Below, piece by piece: positions 18,013-27,272 of a stretch of DNA of 64,000 bases. Where the stretch lies: positions 12,739 through 76,738 of the forward strand of contig CATYLC010000010.1 in NCBI GenBank assembly GCA_958408685.1. Reading direction: 5' to 3'. The notes beneath the pieces were generated by a model. The model did no database searches, had not been told where the DNA came from, and worked only from the letters and a program-made list of their open reading frames with translations. Both the position numbers and the translations under genes were made by a program. This DNA comes from an uncultured Collinsella sp. (lineage in GTDB: Bacteria > Actinomycetota > Coriobacteriia > Coriobacteriales > Coriobacteriaceae). Within the stretch, counting starts at the first letter, position 1. The number at the start of each line of letters is the position of its first letter.

Positions 18013-19194
18013 ATGCTATTTGTAAATCGGCTGGTACATACGCTTGTTCCCGGCAGCGAGGACGAGCCGGTCGATGCATCTTGCCGCACCAACGCGGGTT
18101 TTACCGCAAGCCTCATCTGCATTGGACTCAACATCACCCTGTGCCTGGCCAAGGGCATCGCGGGCCTGCTCGCCGGCTCCGTCTCCCTCATCGCCGACGC
18201 TTTCAACAACCTCTCCGATGCCTCGAGCAACATCGTGAGCCTGCTCGGGTTCCGCCTTGCCAGCCGCCCGGCAGACGAAGGCCACCCCTATGGTCACGGC
18301 CGCTATGAGTACCTAGCCGGCCTGTTCGTCGCCGTCCTGGTTTGCGCCGTCGGCATCAACCTGATCCTCGAGTCGGTCACCAAGATCATCAAGCCTTCCC
18401 CCACCGCTTACACGTTCATTTCCCTTGCGGCACTGGCTACGTCCATGCTCGTAAAGCTCTGGATGGCCGCGTTCAACCGCACGCTGGGTAACCGCATCGA
18501 TTCCGAAACGCTCATCGCCACGGCGCAGGACTCCAAAAACGACGTCATCACCTCGGGCTCGGTCTTGGTGGCGGCGCTTATTTCGCAGACGACCGGCTTT
18601 GACCTCGATGGCTGGGCAGGCCTGGGTGTGGGCATCTTCATCTGCATCAGCGGCATGGGCCTAGTGCGCGACGCCATCAGCCCATTGCTGGGGCAAGCGC
18701 CCGACCCCAAGCTCGTCCAGGCAATCCGCGATAAGATCATGTCCTATCCGCAGGTCTTGGGCACACACGACCTGATGGTGCACGACTACGGCCCCGGTCG
18801 TCAGTTTGCCAGCGCCCACGTGGAGATGCCCGGCGAGGGCGACGCATTTGAGCACCACGAGATTTTGGACACCATCGAGCACGACATCAAGCGCCAAATG
18901 GGCATCGATATCACGCTGCACTGCGACCCCATCGCCACCACCAGCGACGACCTGCGCAGCTGGGTCAAGCGCGGCGTCATGCAGATCGATCCCGCGCTCT
19001 CCATCCACGACCTGCACGAGCACGACGGGTTCGTTTCGTTTGACCTGGTGCGTCCCGACGGCTTTGACATATCCGACGAGGAGCTGCTGGAGCTCGTCAC
19101 GCGCATCGTGCACGAGCGCCGACCCGATGCCTCATGCGTCGTCACGTTTGATTCGGGCTTTAGCTCGCCCGAGCGTCCGGCCGAGCAGTTGTAG
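18013..19194 (+). CDS. Cation diffusion facilitator (CDF) transporter
   Basis: 393 residues from the ATG at 18013, which follows AGGA by 8 bases; a longer frame reaches 17854 but lacks a good site. Six membrane helices are expected in the first 210 residues. Family marks are ADAFNNLSDASSN in helix 2 and DEGHPYGHGRYEYLAGL after helix 2, both metal-site regions. The cytoplasmic C-terminal dimerisation domain contains HDLMVHDYGPGRQFASAHVEMPG and a second repeat-like extension (about 310-393) that is longer than in basic CDF proteins. These proteins export divalent cations (Zn, Fe, Mn or Cd) in exchange for protons; specificity cannot be read here. Confidence 0.93.
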   Translation: MLFVNRLVHTLVPGSEDEPVDASCRTNAGFTASLICIGLNITLCLAKGIAGLLAGSVSLIADAFNNLSDASSNIVSLLGFRLASRPADEGHPYGHGRYEYLAGLFVAVLVCAVGINLILESVTKIIKPSPTAYTFISLAALATSMLVKLWMAAFNRTLGNRIDSETLIATAQDSKNDVITSGSVLVAALISQTTGFDLDGWAGLGVGIFICISGMGLVRDAISPLLGQAPDPKLVQAIRDKIMSYPQVLGTHDLMVHDYGPGRQFASAHVEMPGEGDAFEHHEILDTIEHDIKRQMGIDITLHCDPIATTSDDLRSWVKRGVMQIDPALSIHDLHEHDGFVSFDLVRPDGFDISDEELLELVTRIVHERRPDASCVVTFDSGFSSPERPAEQL

Positions 19195-19206
19195 CCTGCT
19201 TAACAG

Positions 19207-20199
19207 CTAGTTTCCCTGCGCGCCCGAGATGCCGTTTTGCAGGGCGTTCCAGGCATCCGTCGCCAAGCCGCCCAAGTTCTGCGCGGTATCGCCCAGGTTT
19301 TGTGCCGTGTCGCCCAGCTCTTGCGCCTTGTCTCCCAACTCCTGCGCCTTGTTGCTCAAGTCCTCCAGCGTATTGGAACTCGAGCTGTCCGCGCCGCCCT
19401 GGTCGCCGGACGCGTTGCCCGACGAGCCGTCCTTGTGCGTGAGCTGAATTTCGAGGTTGCCGCTGTCGTTATAGTAGGCAGAAGTAACGACCCAGTTGGC
19501 ATCGACGACGGGCGTTGAGCCATCATCAGTCAGGACCACGGCATTCGAAAGATCGGCGCCGCGCGACTTGAGAAGCTTCTTGGCGTTGGACCAATACTGC
19601 CCCGGGATATCGCTCAGATCGACGGTGCTAGACGAGGCGGACTCGGTTTGCTCGGCAGCGGTATCGGCCGTTGAGCTCCCCCGCTTGTTGAGCATGCCCG
19701 ACACGATGGCAAACACAACCGACAGCGCAAAGAAAATCGCCAGCACGATGAGGATCTTCTTGATCACGCTCGACGAACGCGACGGCCTCTTCTCCTCGTC
19801 TTCGCTATATTGCGGAATCGACTTGGGGTACTCGCGATACGGCTCGCGCGACTCGTAGCGAGGCTGCGCCGTGCGAGGCATATACGTCGTCTGCTGAGGC
19901 TGCGGAATGGGATTCTGCGGCAGGTTGTCATAGGGATTCGGCGTCGAGGCAGCATAAGAATCCTGCGGCGTGTAATCAAACGGATCCGGAGCTGCGTTGC
20001 CATAGGGGCCTTGCGAAGATGCAGCGTAAGAATCCTGCGCCGTGTCGCCATAGCCCATAACCCGGGTGGGCTCGGCAGAAGGCTGCGTCGCGGCGGGGTC
20101 GGCATAACCGGGGTTGGGAACAACGCGGGTCGCATCGGCGCTATCGCCAGCCTGCGCGGAACCGTAGCCGCCCATCACGGTTGTCTTGTCCTGATCCAT
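19207..20199 (-). CDS. Single-pass membrane protein with disordered N-terminus and coiled-coil C-terminus
   Basis: 330 residues starting MDQDKTTVMGG, with AAAGGA 8 bases upstream. The cytoplasmic N-terminus (1-150) is Pro/Gln/Tyr/Ser-rich and carries repeated DSYAAS and TxVxG motifs; such threonines are typical targets of actinobacterial Ser/Thr kinases. One membrane helix lies at about 147-170 (ILIVLAIFFALSVVFAIVSG). The outside part has a small beta-rich domain (about 195-262), and a C-terminal heptad array of NKAQELGD/TAQNLGD repeats that looks like a coiled coil. No catalytic motif is seen. It ends 12 bases from the convergent CDF gene. Function unknown. Confidence 0.82.
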   Translation of the reverse strand: MDQDKTTVMGGYGSAQAGDSADATRVVPNPGYADPAATQPSAEPTRVMGYGDTAQDSYAASSQGPYGNAAPDPFDYTPQDSYAASTPNPYDNLPQNPIPQPQQTTYMPRTAQPRYESREPYREYPKSIPQYSEDEEKRPSRSSSVIKKILIVLAIFFALSVVFAIVSGMLNKRGSSTADTAAEQTESASSSTVDLSDIPGQYWSNAKKLLKSRGADLSNAVVLTDDGSTPVVDANWVVTSAYYNDSGNLEIQLTHKDGSSGNASGDQGGADSSSSNTLEDLSNKAQELGDKAQELGDTAQNLGDTAQNLGGLATDAWNALQNGISGAQGN

Positions 20200-20317
20200 G
20201 CAACGATTCCTTTCCGTCGCGCGTGAGCCTCAAGTTATCCATGCATTCTACCCGCGCAAAAGCCTATGATGGGCAGAGTCCGTCGGTATCTACAAGACAT
20301 GCGCGGGCCTAAGGATC

Positions 20318-20353
20318 AAAAAGCCCCGCCGGGCCTTGTGGGCACGGCGGGGC
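20318..20353 (-). terminator. Intrinsic terminator of fhs
   Basis: GCCCCGCC and GGCGGGGC pair around a short interior hairpin; on the minus strand the stem is followed by TTTTT. It lies 25 bases beyond the fhs stop. Confidence 0.88.
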
Positions 20354-20378
20354 GGACAAGCAGCTATGGACAGCAGAC

Positions 20379-22046
20379 TTAGAACAGGCCGGTGATGTTG
20401 CCGTCGTTGTCGACGTCGATGTTCTCGGCCGCGGGCACCTTGGGCAGACCCGGCATGGTCAGAACGCTGCCGGTCAGCGCGACCACAAAGTGGGCACCGG
20501 CGGAAACCTTGAGCTCACGCACGGTGATGCGGAAGTTCTCGGGAGCGCCCAGGGCCTTGGCGTTGTCGCTAAAGCTGTACTGCGTCTTGGCGACGCACAC
20601 CGGCAGGTTGCCAAAGCCGTTCTCGCGCAGCTCGGCGAGCTGGCGCTTGGCGGCCGGCGTAAAGTCAACGCCGTCGGCGCGGTAGACCTTGGTGGCAACG
20701 GCCTCGAGGGCATCAGCGACATCAGCGCCGTCCTCATAGGCAAACTTGAGCTCGCTCGGCTGCTCAATCAGACGCATGACCTCATCGGCCAGCTCGAGCG
20801 CGCCCTCGCCGCCCTTGGCCCAGACCTCGGAAAGCTTAACGTTGACGCCGAGCTTCTGGCACTCGGACTCGATGAGTGCAAGCTCAGCCTCGGTGTCCGT
20901 CGGGAAGCGGTTGATGGCGACCACGCAGGGCAGACCATAAACGTTCTGGATGTTGTCGACATGACGCAGCAAGTTGGGCATGCCAGCCTTGAGTGCCTCG
21001 AGGTTCTCCTCGTTGAGGTCGGCCTTGGCGACGCCACCGTTGTACTTAAGCGCACGAGCGGTCGCGACGACCACGACGGCGCTGGGGCGAACGCCCGTCA
21101 TGCGGCACTTGATGTCGAGGAACTTCTCGGCACCCAGATCGGCACCGAAGCCGGCCTCGGTAATGGCAACATCGCCAAAGCGCATCGCCATACGCGTGGC
21201 CATAATAGAGTTGCAGCCGTGGGCAATGTTGGCGAAGGGACCGCCGTGGACAAACGCGGGCGTGCCCTCGAGCGTTTGCACCAGGTTGGGCTTAAGCGCG
21301 TCCTTAAGCAACGCGGCCATGGCACCCTGGGCCTTGAGGTCGCGGGCACAGACGGGCTCGCCGGCAAAGCTATAGCCGACGACAATCTCACCCAAGCGTT
21401 CCTTGAGGTCGTTGATGCTCGTAGACAGGCACAGGATTGCCATGACCTCGGAGGCAACGGTGATGTCGAAGCCGTCCTCGCGCGGCACACCTTGGGCCTT
21501 ACCGCCAATGCCATCGATAACATGGCGCAGCTGACGGTCGTTCATGTCGACGACGCGCTTCCAGGTGATGCGCTTAACGTCAATACCGAGCTGATTGCCC
21601 TGCTGGATGTGGTTATCGAGCATGGCGGCCAGCAGGTTGTTGGCAGCACCGATGGCATGGAAGTCGCCGGTAAAGTGCAGGTTGATGTCCTCCATGGGAA
21701 TGACCTGGGCCCAACCGCCGCCAGCGGCACCGCCCTTGACGCCAAAGACGGGACCGAGCGAAGGCTCACGCAGGGCCACGGCGCTCTTGATACCGCGACG
21801 ACGCAGGCCATCGGCCAGACCGATGGTCGTGGTGGTCTTGCCCTCGCCCGCGGGCGTTGGGTTGATAGCGGTCACGAGGACGAGCTTGGCCTGGTGATCA
21901 GTCGGCTCGTTGAGCAGTGAATAGTCGACCTTAGCCTTGTCGAAGCCGTACGGAATAAGGTGCTTAACGTCGACGCCGGCGTTCTTGGCCACCTCGGTAA
22001 TAGGCAGCGGCGTGACAGAACGTGCGATTTCGATGTCAGTAGGCAT
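20379..22046 (-). CDS. fhs: Formate-tetrahydrofolate ligase
   Basis: 555 residues from [10 protein letters not shown] at 22046, preceded by AAAGGA; this matches the family length of about 556. The enzyme makes 10-formyl-THF from formate, ATP and THF in the cytoplasm. The P-loop [14 protein letters not shown] (about 66-79) and the family segment [18 protein letters not shown] are intact. It stands alone, with its own terminator, and is separate from the fchA-folD pair at 9-10.6 kb, which carry out the next steps. Formate could come from pyruvate formate-lyase in a fermentative anaerobe; this is inference. Confidence 0.97.
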   Translation of the reverse strand: MPTDIEIARSVTPLPITEVAKNAGVDVKHLIPYGFDKAKVDYSLLNEPTDHQAKLVLVTAINPTPAGEGKTTTTIGLADGLRRRGIKSAVALREPSLGPVFGVKGGAAGGGWAQVIPMEDINLHFTGDFHAIGAANNLLAAMLDNHIQQGNQLGIDVKRITWKRVVDMNDRQLRHVIDGIGGKAQGVPREDGFDITVASEVMAILCLSTSINDLKERLGEIVVGYSFAGEPVCARDLKAQGAMAALLKDALKPNLVQTLEGTPAFVHGGPFANIAHGCNSIMATRMAMRFGDVAITEAGFGADLGAEKFLDIKCRMTGVRPSAVVVVATARALKYNGGVAKADLNEENLEALKAGMPNLLRHVDNIQNVYGLPCVVAINRFPTDTEAELALIESECQKLGVNVKLSEVWAKGGEGALELADEVMRLIEQPSELKFAYEDGADVADALEAVATKVYRADGVDFTPAAKRQLAELRENGFGNLPVCVAKTQYSFSDNAKALGAPENFRITVRELKVSAGAHFVVALTGSVLTMPGLPKVPAAENIDVDNDGNITGLF

Positions 22047-22190
22047 GGGCGGTCCTTTCGTTACCGAATGAGAAAAAGACCAATTCAGCATAGCACGGGC
22101 GCGCAATAGTAAAACGCCCATAACCGATGAACGGCGATATGTTTACCCGATGCCCAGCGATAGTCCAACAGCCCGCCAAAACAAAACGCC

Positions 22191-23258
22191 CTAAACGATA
22201 GGTTCAATCCCCAGGTGCTCAAAGGTGCGGAGGGTTGCCTGACGGCCCTGCGGCGTACGAATCATCAATCCGCACTGCAGCAAATAGGGCTCATAGACAT
22301 CCTCGAGCGTGCCCGGGTCCTCGCCCACCGCGCTGGCAAGGGTCGTAAGTCCCACGGCGCGACCGGAGAACGTCTTGGCGAGCGTCTCCAAAATGCGAAT
22401 ATCCATCCAGTCCAGACCGAGCTCGTCGATCTCGAAGAACTCGAGCGCCTGGCGACAGATATCGAGCTCGATGGGGCCGTTGCCGCGCACCTGTGCGTAA
22501 TCGCGCACGCGCTTGAGCAGACGGTTGGCAAGACGTGGCGTGCCGCGCGAACGCGAGCCGATCTCGAGTGCACTGGGATGGTCGATCGTCACGCCCAGGA
22601 TAGTCGCCGAGCGCGTCACAATCTGCGCGAGCTCCTCGACCGTGTAGTAATCCAGGCGATATGAAATGCCAAAGCGGTCGCGCAACGGGCCGGTCAACAT
22701 GCCTGAGCGGGTCGTTGCCGCCACCAGCGTAAACTTGGGGATATCCAGGCGAATCGAGCGCGCCGCCGGACCCTTGCCAATCACGATATCGAGGGCAAAG
22801 TCCTCCATCGCGGGGTACAGGACCTCCTCGACCGAACGGTTGAGGCGGTGGATCTCGTCGATAAACAGCACATCGCCCGGCTGCAAGTTAGTAAGGATGG
22901 CCGCCAGGTCGCCCGTGCGCGCGATGGCAGGGCCACTCGTGGTCTTGATCTGAGCGCCCAGCTCGTTGGCGATAACGGTGGCCAGCGTGGTCTTGCCCAG
23001 GCCCGGAGGACCCGAGAAGATCACGTGGTCGAGCGTCTCGCCACGGCTCTGCGCCGCTTCGATCAACACGCGCAGGCTCTGCTTGATGTGCTCCTGGCCG
23101 CAGTAATCGTCCAGGCGCTGAGGGCGCAAAGTGCGGTCGACATCGAGATCCTCGGCCGTCAGCTCCGAGCCCACCATGCGCTCGCCGTGCGCCATGGATG
23201 CCGCCGGCGAGTTACCGGGCGTCGCCCACAAGTCCTGAGAGTCATCGGCTTCCCACAT
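22191..23258 (-). CDS. ruvB: Holliday junction branch migration helicase RuvB
   Basis: 355 residues. The AAA+ motor that drives RuvA-bound junctions. Walker A is [11 protein letters not shown], Walker B is [11 protein letters not shown], sensor 1 lies in LVAATTRSG, the arginine finger in PLRDRFG, and the C-terminal winged helix contains [15 protein letters not shown]. The ATG (23256-23258) overlaps the ruvA stop by one base (TGATG), so translation is coupled. An N-terminal extension of about 20 residues precedes the usual start of the family (ERMVGSELT). Confidence 0.97.
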   Translation of the reverse strand: MWEADDSQDLWATPGNSPAASMAHGERMVGSELTAEDLDVDRTLRPQRLDDYCGQEHIKQSLRVLIEAAQSRGETLDHVIFSGPPGLGKTTLATVIANELGAQIKTTSGPAIARTGDLAAILTNLQPGDVLFIDEIHRLNRSVEEVLYPAMEDFALDIVIGKGPAARSIRLDIPKFTLVAATTRSGMLTGPLRDRFGISYRLDYYTVEELAQIVTRSATILGVTIDHPSALEIGSRSRGTPRLANRLLKRVRDYAQVRGNGPIELDICRQALEFFEIDELGLDWMDIRILETLAKTFSGRAVGLTTLASAVGEDPGTLEDVYEPYLLQCGLMIRTPQGRQATLRTFEHLGIEPIV

Positions 23259-23878
23259 CACGCATCCATTCCGAGTCGCTTAAGCGCCGCGCCGAGCAGA
23301 TCCTCGACACGCATATTCTGCCCATCATACCCGCTCAGGGCAACATCGGTCTCCTGCGGGCTAAAGCCCATGGAAAGGAGCGCCGCACGGGCATCATCGA
23401 TCACCGAGGGAGCGGCAGCGGGCACGGGCATCGCAACCTGTCCGGGAATCACGTCGACCGGCACAAAGCCCTTATCCTTGGCAAAGGTGCTCTTGAGTTC
23501 CAGGATCAGGCGCTGAGCTGTCTTTTTGCCCACACCGGGTACCTTGGCCATGCCCTTGTCGTCCTCGGCCATCACCAGCGAATACAGCTGTCCCACGGTA
23601 TAGGTGGAAAGCACGGCAAGCGCCAGGCGCGGGCCAACGCCCGAAACGGACACGAGCCGGTCGAACATCATGCGCTCATCCTTTGAGGAAAAACCGAAAA
23701 GTGTCATGGCGTCCTCGCGCACCTGCATACGCGTGTAGAGGCAGACCTCGCCACCGGGCGTCGGCAACGTGGCCGCAGTGCTGCCCGAGATGCCGAGCTC
23801 AAAGCCAACGCCCGACACATCGACGACAGCAGAGCTCATCGTGGCCTCGACAAGCGTTCCGTGGAGCTGGGAAATCAT
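23258..23878 (-). CDS. ruvA: Holliday junction DNA-binding protein RuvA
   Basis: 206 residues from [12 protein letters not shown] at 23878; the longer frame upstream overlaps ruvC and is not coding. The N-terminal OB fold, the two helix-hairpin-helix motifs ([14 protein letters not shown] at about 75 and [16 protein letters not shown] at about 110) and the C-terminal domain III that contacts RuvB are present. The ATG overlaps the ruvC stop by one base (TGATG), coupling translation. It forms the tetramer that holds the four-way junction open. Confidence 0.97.
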   Translation of the reverse strand: MISQLHGTLVEATMSSAVVDVSGVGFELGISGSTAATLPTPGGEVCLYTRMQVREDAMTLFGFSSKDERMMFDRLVSVSGVGPRLALAVLSTYTVGQLYSLVMAEDDKGMAKVPGVGKKTAQRLILELKSTFAKDKGFVPVDVIPGQVAMPVPAAAPSVIDDARAALLSMGFSPQETDVALSGYDGQNMRVEDLLGAALKRLGMDA

Positions 23879-24399
23879 CAGTATCCGGTTCCTCTCTGTT
23901 GATAGAACTCGCCACCGGTGAGGGCGCGGGTGCGGCTGAGGTTTACGTGGCAGATGGCGCAGGCCAGGGCATCGGCGGCATGGTCGGGATGCGGGTCGTG
24001 ATCGAGCTGTGTGAGTGTGCGTACCATGTAGGCGACCTGCCGCTTGTCCGCGGCGCCAGTGCCCACCACAGCCTGTTTGATCTGCATGGGCGTGTACTCG
24101 CCAATCTCGAGCGCGCATTCCGAAAGTGCGACGAGTGCAGCACCGCGGGCATGCGCCGTGGGGATGGCCGAACGAACGTTGGCGCCAAAGTAGATGCTCT
24201 CGACAGCAGCCGTGTCGGGTCGATAACGCTCAACGACATCCTTAAGGTCATGGGCGATATGCGACAGGCGCACCGCGAGCGGACTTCCGGCACTGGTCTC
24301 GATGCAGCCATAGGCACGGCAGCGAACCTCGCCACGCCGCTCCTCGATAATCCCCCAACCCGTATGAGCCAAACCGGGGTCAATGCCCAAGATAACCAA
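23878..24399 (-). CDS. ruvC: Holliday junction resolvase RuvC
   Basis: 173 residues, starting at a TTG (24397-24399) that lies about 5 bases after GGGAGG and gives the normal N-terminus VILGIDPGLAHTGWG; a longer frame has no ribosome-binding site. RNase H-fold catalytic acids are visible: Asp7 (GIDPG), Glu in AAVESIYFG, and the Asp pair in HPDHAADALA. It is first in the ruvC-ruvA-ruvB operon and cuts the junctions moved by RuvAB. Confidence 0.95.
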   Translation of the reverse strand: MVILGIDPGLAHTGWGIIEERRGEVRCRAYGCIETSAGSPLAVRLSHIAHDLKDVVERYRPDTAAVESIYFGANVRSAIPTAHARGAALVALSECALEIGEYTPMQIKQAVVGTGAADKRQVAYMVRTLTQLDHDPHPDHAADALACAICHVNLSRTRALTGGEFYQQRGTGY

Positions 24400-24535
24400 G
24401 CCGACCTCCCCTCGCCACAAGCACAGCGCAAGACAAGGCCCCGCGCATCATTCACGAACGTCTGTTCTAGAATAACACAACGCTAGCCCTATAAGTCAGC
24501 CGAGATCGAATTGTAGGTTGAGTATACGCAAGCGA

Positions 24536-24633
24536 GCGCCCGCCAGAGCGAGCAAGGTGCCTTGAAAGAGGAGGGCATTGACCTGGCGGTCATGTCCGAC
24601 GATTGAAAGGCAGATTGCCGCTCTGGCGGGCGC
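24536..24633. repeat. 15-bp inverted repeat around a short segment
   Basis: GCGCCCGCCAGAGCG (24536-24550) recurs exactly inverted at 24619-24633, 68 bases apart. The enclosed piece has an AGAGGAGG ribosome-binding-like site and a short frame ending in LKEEGIDLAVMSDD but no acceptable start. It lies between ruvC and the NAD synthetase-like gene. It may be a remnant of a small gene or a repeat element. Confidence 0.4.
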
Positions 24634-24641
24634 GCAGCGAC

Positions 24642-26627
24642 CTAATTCTGAGAGAAGAACGGAAATTGTCGGGGATCAACCGGCGGATGCGGCATCGGAC
24701 CACCCTGGGGACTACCTTGCGAGCCGCCCTGACCGCCCATCATCTTATCGATGGCGTCCTGAACCTCGCCCTCGAACTTTTTCATTCCCTCATGCAAACG
24801 ACGCTGACCGTCCTCAGAGCGCAGCTCCTCCATCTGCTCGGGCGAAATACCCAGTAGCTCGCCCAGCACGCCCATCATCTCGTTTCGCACGCGCTCGCTC
24901 GTATCCTCGTCAGCAAAACGGCGCACCTCGGCGCGCGCCAGCGAATCGACCGTCATACGCTCCTTGCCGTTAAGCCCCAGGTCGGACCACGCGAGCATAT
25001 ACGGCCAGGCACGCTCGGCAAACGAACGGGCCGAGACGATCGGCGCCGTCGGCAGCATGCGGCGGGCGGCCTCGCCCTGACGCACGAGCATCAGCAGCAG
25101 CGAGCAGGCCTCAGGCTTGCCAGCGGCCATCGGGATGTCGTCGAAGGGTCGGATGCGGTCCACGTGCGCCTCGAGCGCGCCATCGACCTCACCCGGCTCA
25201 AGCCCGCCGAGCAGCTGTGCCGCGCGGTCGAGCATATCGACCGGACCATCGAGCGTCGAGAGCGCCTGCGCCAACACTCGCTCCATGCAGTCTTCCACCG
25301 CGTTGAGCGTCACGAGCTCTTGGGGCACCACGGCAGACGTGCGGTTGCGCGCGCGCGCCACAAACTCAAGCGTCGACAGGTACACATCGCCAAAGGGCGC
25401 AAAGTCGCCCTGGTAACCGCCGCAAAGCGCCGGCGCCGCCAGCGCATACTCGGTTTTGGACAGCGGGCTCAGCGCCATCGCGCCCAGCTCGAGCGCCGTG
25501 TCCTCCAGCATGAGGCCCAGCGTGCGCAAGCGCAGACGCTCGGCATCGCCCGCCGACACGTCGCGATCGAGCACACGCGCCGCATCCGGTACATCGCGCT
25601 CGACAGTGCGAATGTGCAAACGCTCGGCGATGGCACGGACGGCGGCACAGCGGGCAGCCTCGGCCTCCTCCTGCGCCGGCGTAAAGATACGGTTGCGCCC
25701 CAGCACCAAGCCAATCACATTACGCGGGCCCAGAGCGTCGACGGCCAGCGCCGCCAGCAAAGACGACGGCAAGTCGCCCTCGAGCGCCACCACAGCACGC
25801 GACGTACCGTGGGCTCGGGCGTTGTCGCGCACGGCGAGCACCAGCGCCTGCCACAGCCACTCCTCGGAACGGAACTCGGGCAGTTCGTGATCCTCCAGGG
25901 CATCGAGCATCACGCCGCGCTGAATCTCCTGAACCAGCAGGCTCTCCTCAAAACACGGCGCCTGGGCCACCACGCGACCGCAGTCGTCGAGCACAAACGA
26001 ACCGCCGGTATACACCGACTCGTCATAGGCACCGACCGGCGCCATGCAGGCAAACCACACGCTGCGCTTGGATGCGATCTTGCGGTAGGCGCCGCTGCGA
26101 ACGGCGGCAATGGCGGCAGTCTCGCGGTCGGTCATGTCAAACGCGTTGAATTGGAAATAGGCAATGAGGTCGACGCCGGTCGGCAACATCTCGAGCTCGC
26201 GGTCCAAGTCAAAAATCACGGCGATGCGCACGCCGTCCACGTCGAACACCGGCGGCGCCCAACGCGTGTCGTTGTTCTCGCCACGCTGCAGGGCAATGCT
26301 CGAACGCGCCGGCACCACATGACCGTCCTTGAGCATCATGTAGTCGAGCAGCGGCTGGCCCTCAAACGAAACCGCCGCGGGCACGATGCAGATCATGTCA
26401 AGCTCCTGGATACGCTCGGCGACACCAGTCAAACCGGCAAGCACGTCGTGCTCAAAGTCAGCAGCGCCCACCAGGCCACCGGGCATGGCGCCCATAAAGA
26501 GCGGAGCCGGAACGCACAGCACGCGCGCCCCGCGCTCGTGGGCCAGACGAGCCTGGTCCTCGATGCGGCCGCAAATGCCCTCAATATCCCCAAGGCGCAT
26601 ATCGATCTGTGCAAGCGCGAGCTTCAT
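24642..26627 (-). CDS. NAD synthetase-like protein with degenerate nitrilase and synthetase sites
   Basis: 661 residues with the overall plan of glutamine-dependent NAD synthetase: an N-terminal carbon-nitrogen hydrolase domain (about 1-260) and an NadE-like domain (about 285-560), plus an extra C-terminal acidic/Met/Gly-rich tail. The expected catalytic triad is missing: the Glu of the usual FPE is Ala (VLCVPAPLF), the Lys of KxxLPNY is absent near VVPARSSI, and the Cys of ICED is replaced in VIFDLD. The ATP-binding SGGxDS loop has become EGDLPS before SLLAALAVDALG. GYQGDFAPFGDVY still marks the NadE lineage. It is thus probably an inactive paralogue with a structural or regulatory role, or one whose chemistry has changed. 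A true nadE should exist elsewhere. Confidence 0.85.
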   Translation of the reverse strand: MKLALAQIDMRLGDIEGICGRIEDQARLAHERGARVLCVPAPLFMGAMPGGLVGAADFEHDVLAGLTGVAERIQELDMICIVPAAVSFEGQPLLDYMMLKDGHVVPARSSIALQRGENNDTRWAPPVFDVDGVRIAVIFDLDRELEMLPTGVDLIAYFQFNAFDMTDRETAAIAAVRSGAYRKIASKRSVWFACMAPVGAYDESVYTGGSFVLDDCGRVVAQAPCFEESLLVQEIQRGVMLDALEDHELPEFRSEEWLWQALVLAVRDNARAHGTSRAVVALEGDLPSSLLAALAVDALGPRNVIGLVLGRNRIFTPAQEEAEAARCAAVRAIAERLHIRTVERDVPDAARVLDRDVSAGDAERLRLRTLGLMLEDTALELGAMALSPLSKTEYALAAPALCGGYQGDFAPFGDVYLSTLEFVARARNRTSAVVPQELVTLNAVEDCMERVLAQALSTLDGPVDMLDRAAQLLGGLEPGEVDGALEAHVDRIRPFDDIPMAAGKPEACSLLLMLVRQGEAARRMLPTAPIVSARSFAERAWPYMLAWSDLGLNGKERMTVDSLARAEVRRFADEDTSERVRNEMMGVLGELLGISPEQMEELRSEDGQRRLHEGMKKFEGEVQDAIDKMMGGQGGSQGSPQGGPMPHPPVDPRQFPFFSQN

Positions 26628-26666
26628 GGCTCAGCCCTTTCCGTCGTAAACCATCGAAAACGTAGT

Positions 26667-26699
26667 AAAAGCGCCGGCCGCATAATGCAGCCGGCGCTT
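26667..26699 (-). terminator. Intrinsic terminator of the superoxide reductase gene
   Basis: GCGCCGGC and GCCGGCGC pair around an eleven-base loop, followed by TTTTACTA on the minus strand, about 50 bases beyond the stop. Confidence 0.85.
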
Positions 26700-26744
26700 G
26701 CATGTGCATATGCTAGCTATGATACCCCGAGCGGGGGCGCGCTC

Positions 26745-27107
26745 CTAGAATGTCGCGGACCACAGCCCGTGCAGGTTGCAGTAGGCATAGACGGTACCGG
26801 TCTTGGAGCCGCCCGCGAAAAACGTCGCGGGTTTCATGCCGGGCTCAAGGTAATGGACCTCTAAGCGGCCCTCGGCCTCAAGCGCGATCCACTCAATGTA
26901 GTGCTCGGGCAGGCTGGGGTGCTCGACCGAGCCAACGCGTGCGCGAATCACGTGACCGTCGCGCTCGGTCTCGACAACAGGCACGTGCTTCTCGTGCGCC
27001 GCGTCCTCAGTGTTTGCAGTCAGTTCCGTGCAACCGGCAGGGGTCGCAACGCCGTCGCCAAGGGCAGCGATGAGCTTGCCGTCAGGGTCCTTAAAGAATT
27101 TCGCCAT
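26745..27107 (-). CDS. Superoxide reductase (neelaredoxin-type desulfoferrodoxin)
   Basis: 120 residues from MAKFFKDPDG at 27107, with AAAGGAGA upstream. Superoxide reductase reduces superoxide to peroxide without producing oxygen, a defence typical of anaerobes. The centre II ligands are in place: His41 (HEKHVP, which also holds the catalytic Lys40), His63 and His69 (EHPSLPEHYIEW), Cys110 and His113 (CNLHG). The N-terminal CxxC rubredoxin-like domain of two-iron desulfoferrodoxin is absent, so this is the one-iron neelaredoxin type. It is transcribed alone with its own terminator. Confidence 0.95.
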   Translation of the reverse strand: MAKFFKDPDGKLIAALGDGVATPAGCTELTANTEDAAHEKHVPVVETERDGHVIRARVGSVEHPSLPEHYIEWIALEAEGRLEVHYLEPGMKPATFFAGGSKTGTVYAYCNLHGLWSATF

Positions 27108-27272
27108 GATGTTCTCCTTTGCTGATGTGCCAATGTTCTTGATGGTTCTTATGCCCAAAGGCAGACAAACCATCCACGGCATTGCAAATGAACACATAAC
27201 GGATCAGGCAAGCGGTCGGGCCAAAATGCGTCGACCGTCCTGCCCATTCCAGCAGTCCCACCCCGCGCGCGG

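Noticed and set aside
23879..24118. 80-residue N-terminal extension of ruvA
   Set aside because: It overlaps ruvC in another frame and is low-complexity; the TGATG junction gives the normal RuvA start.
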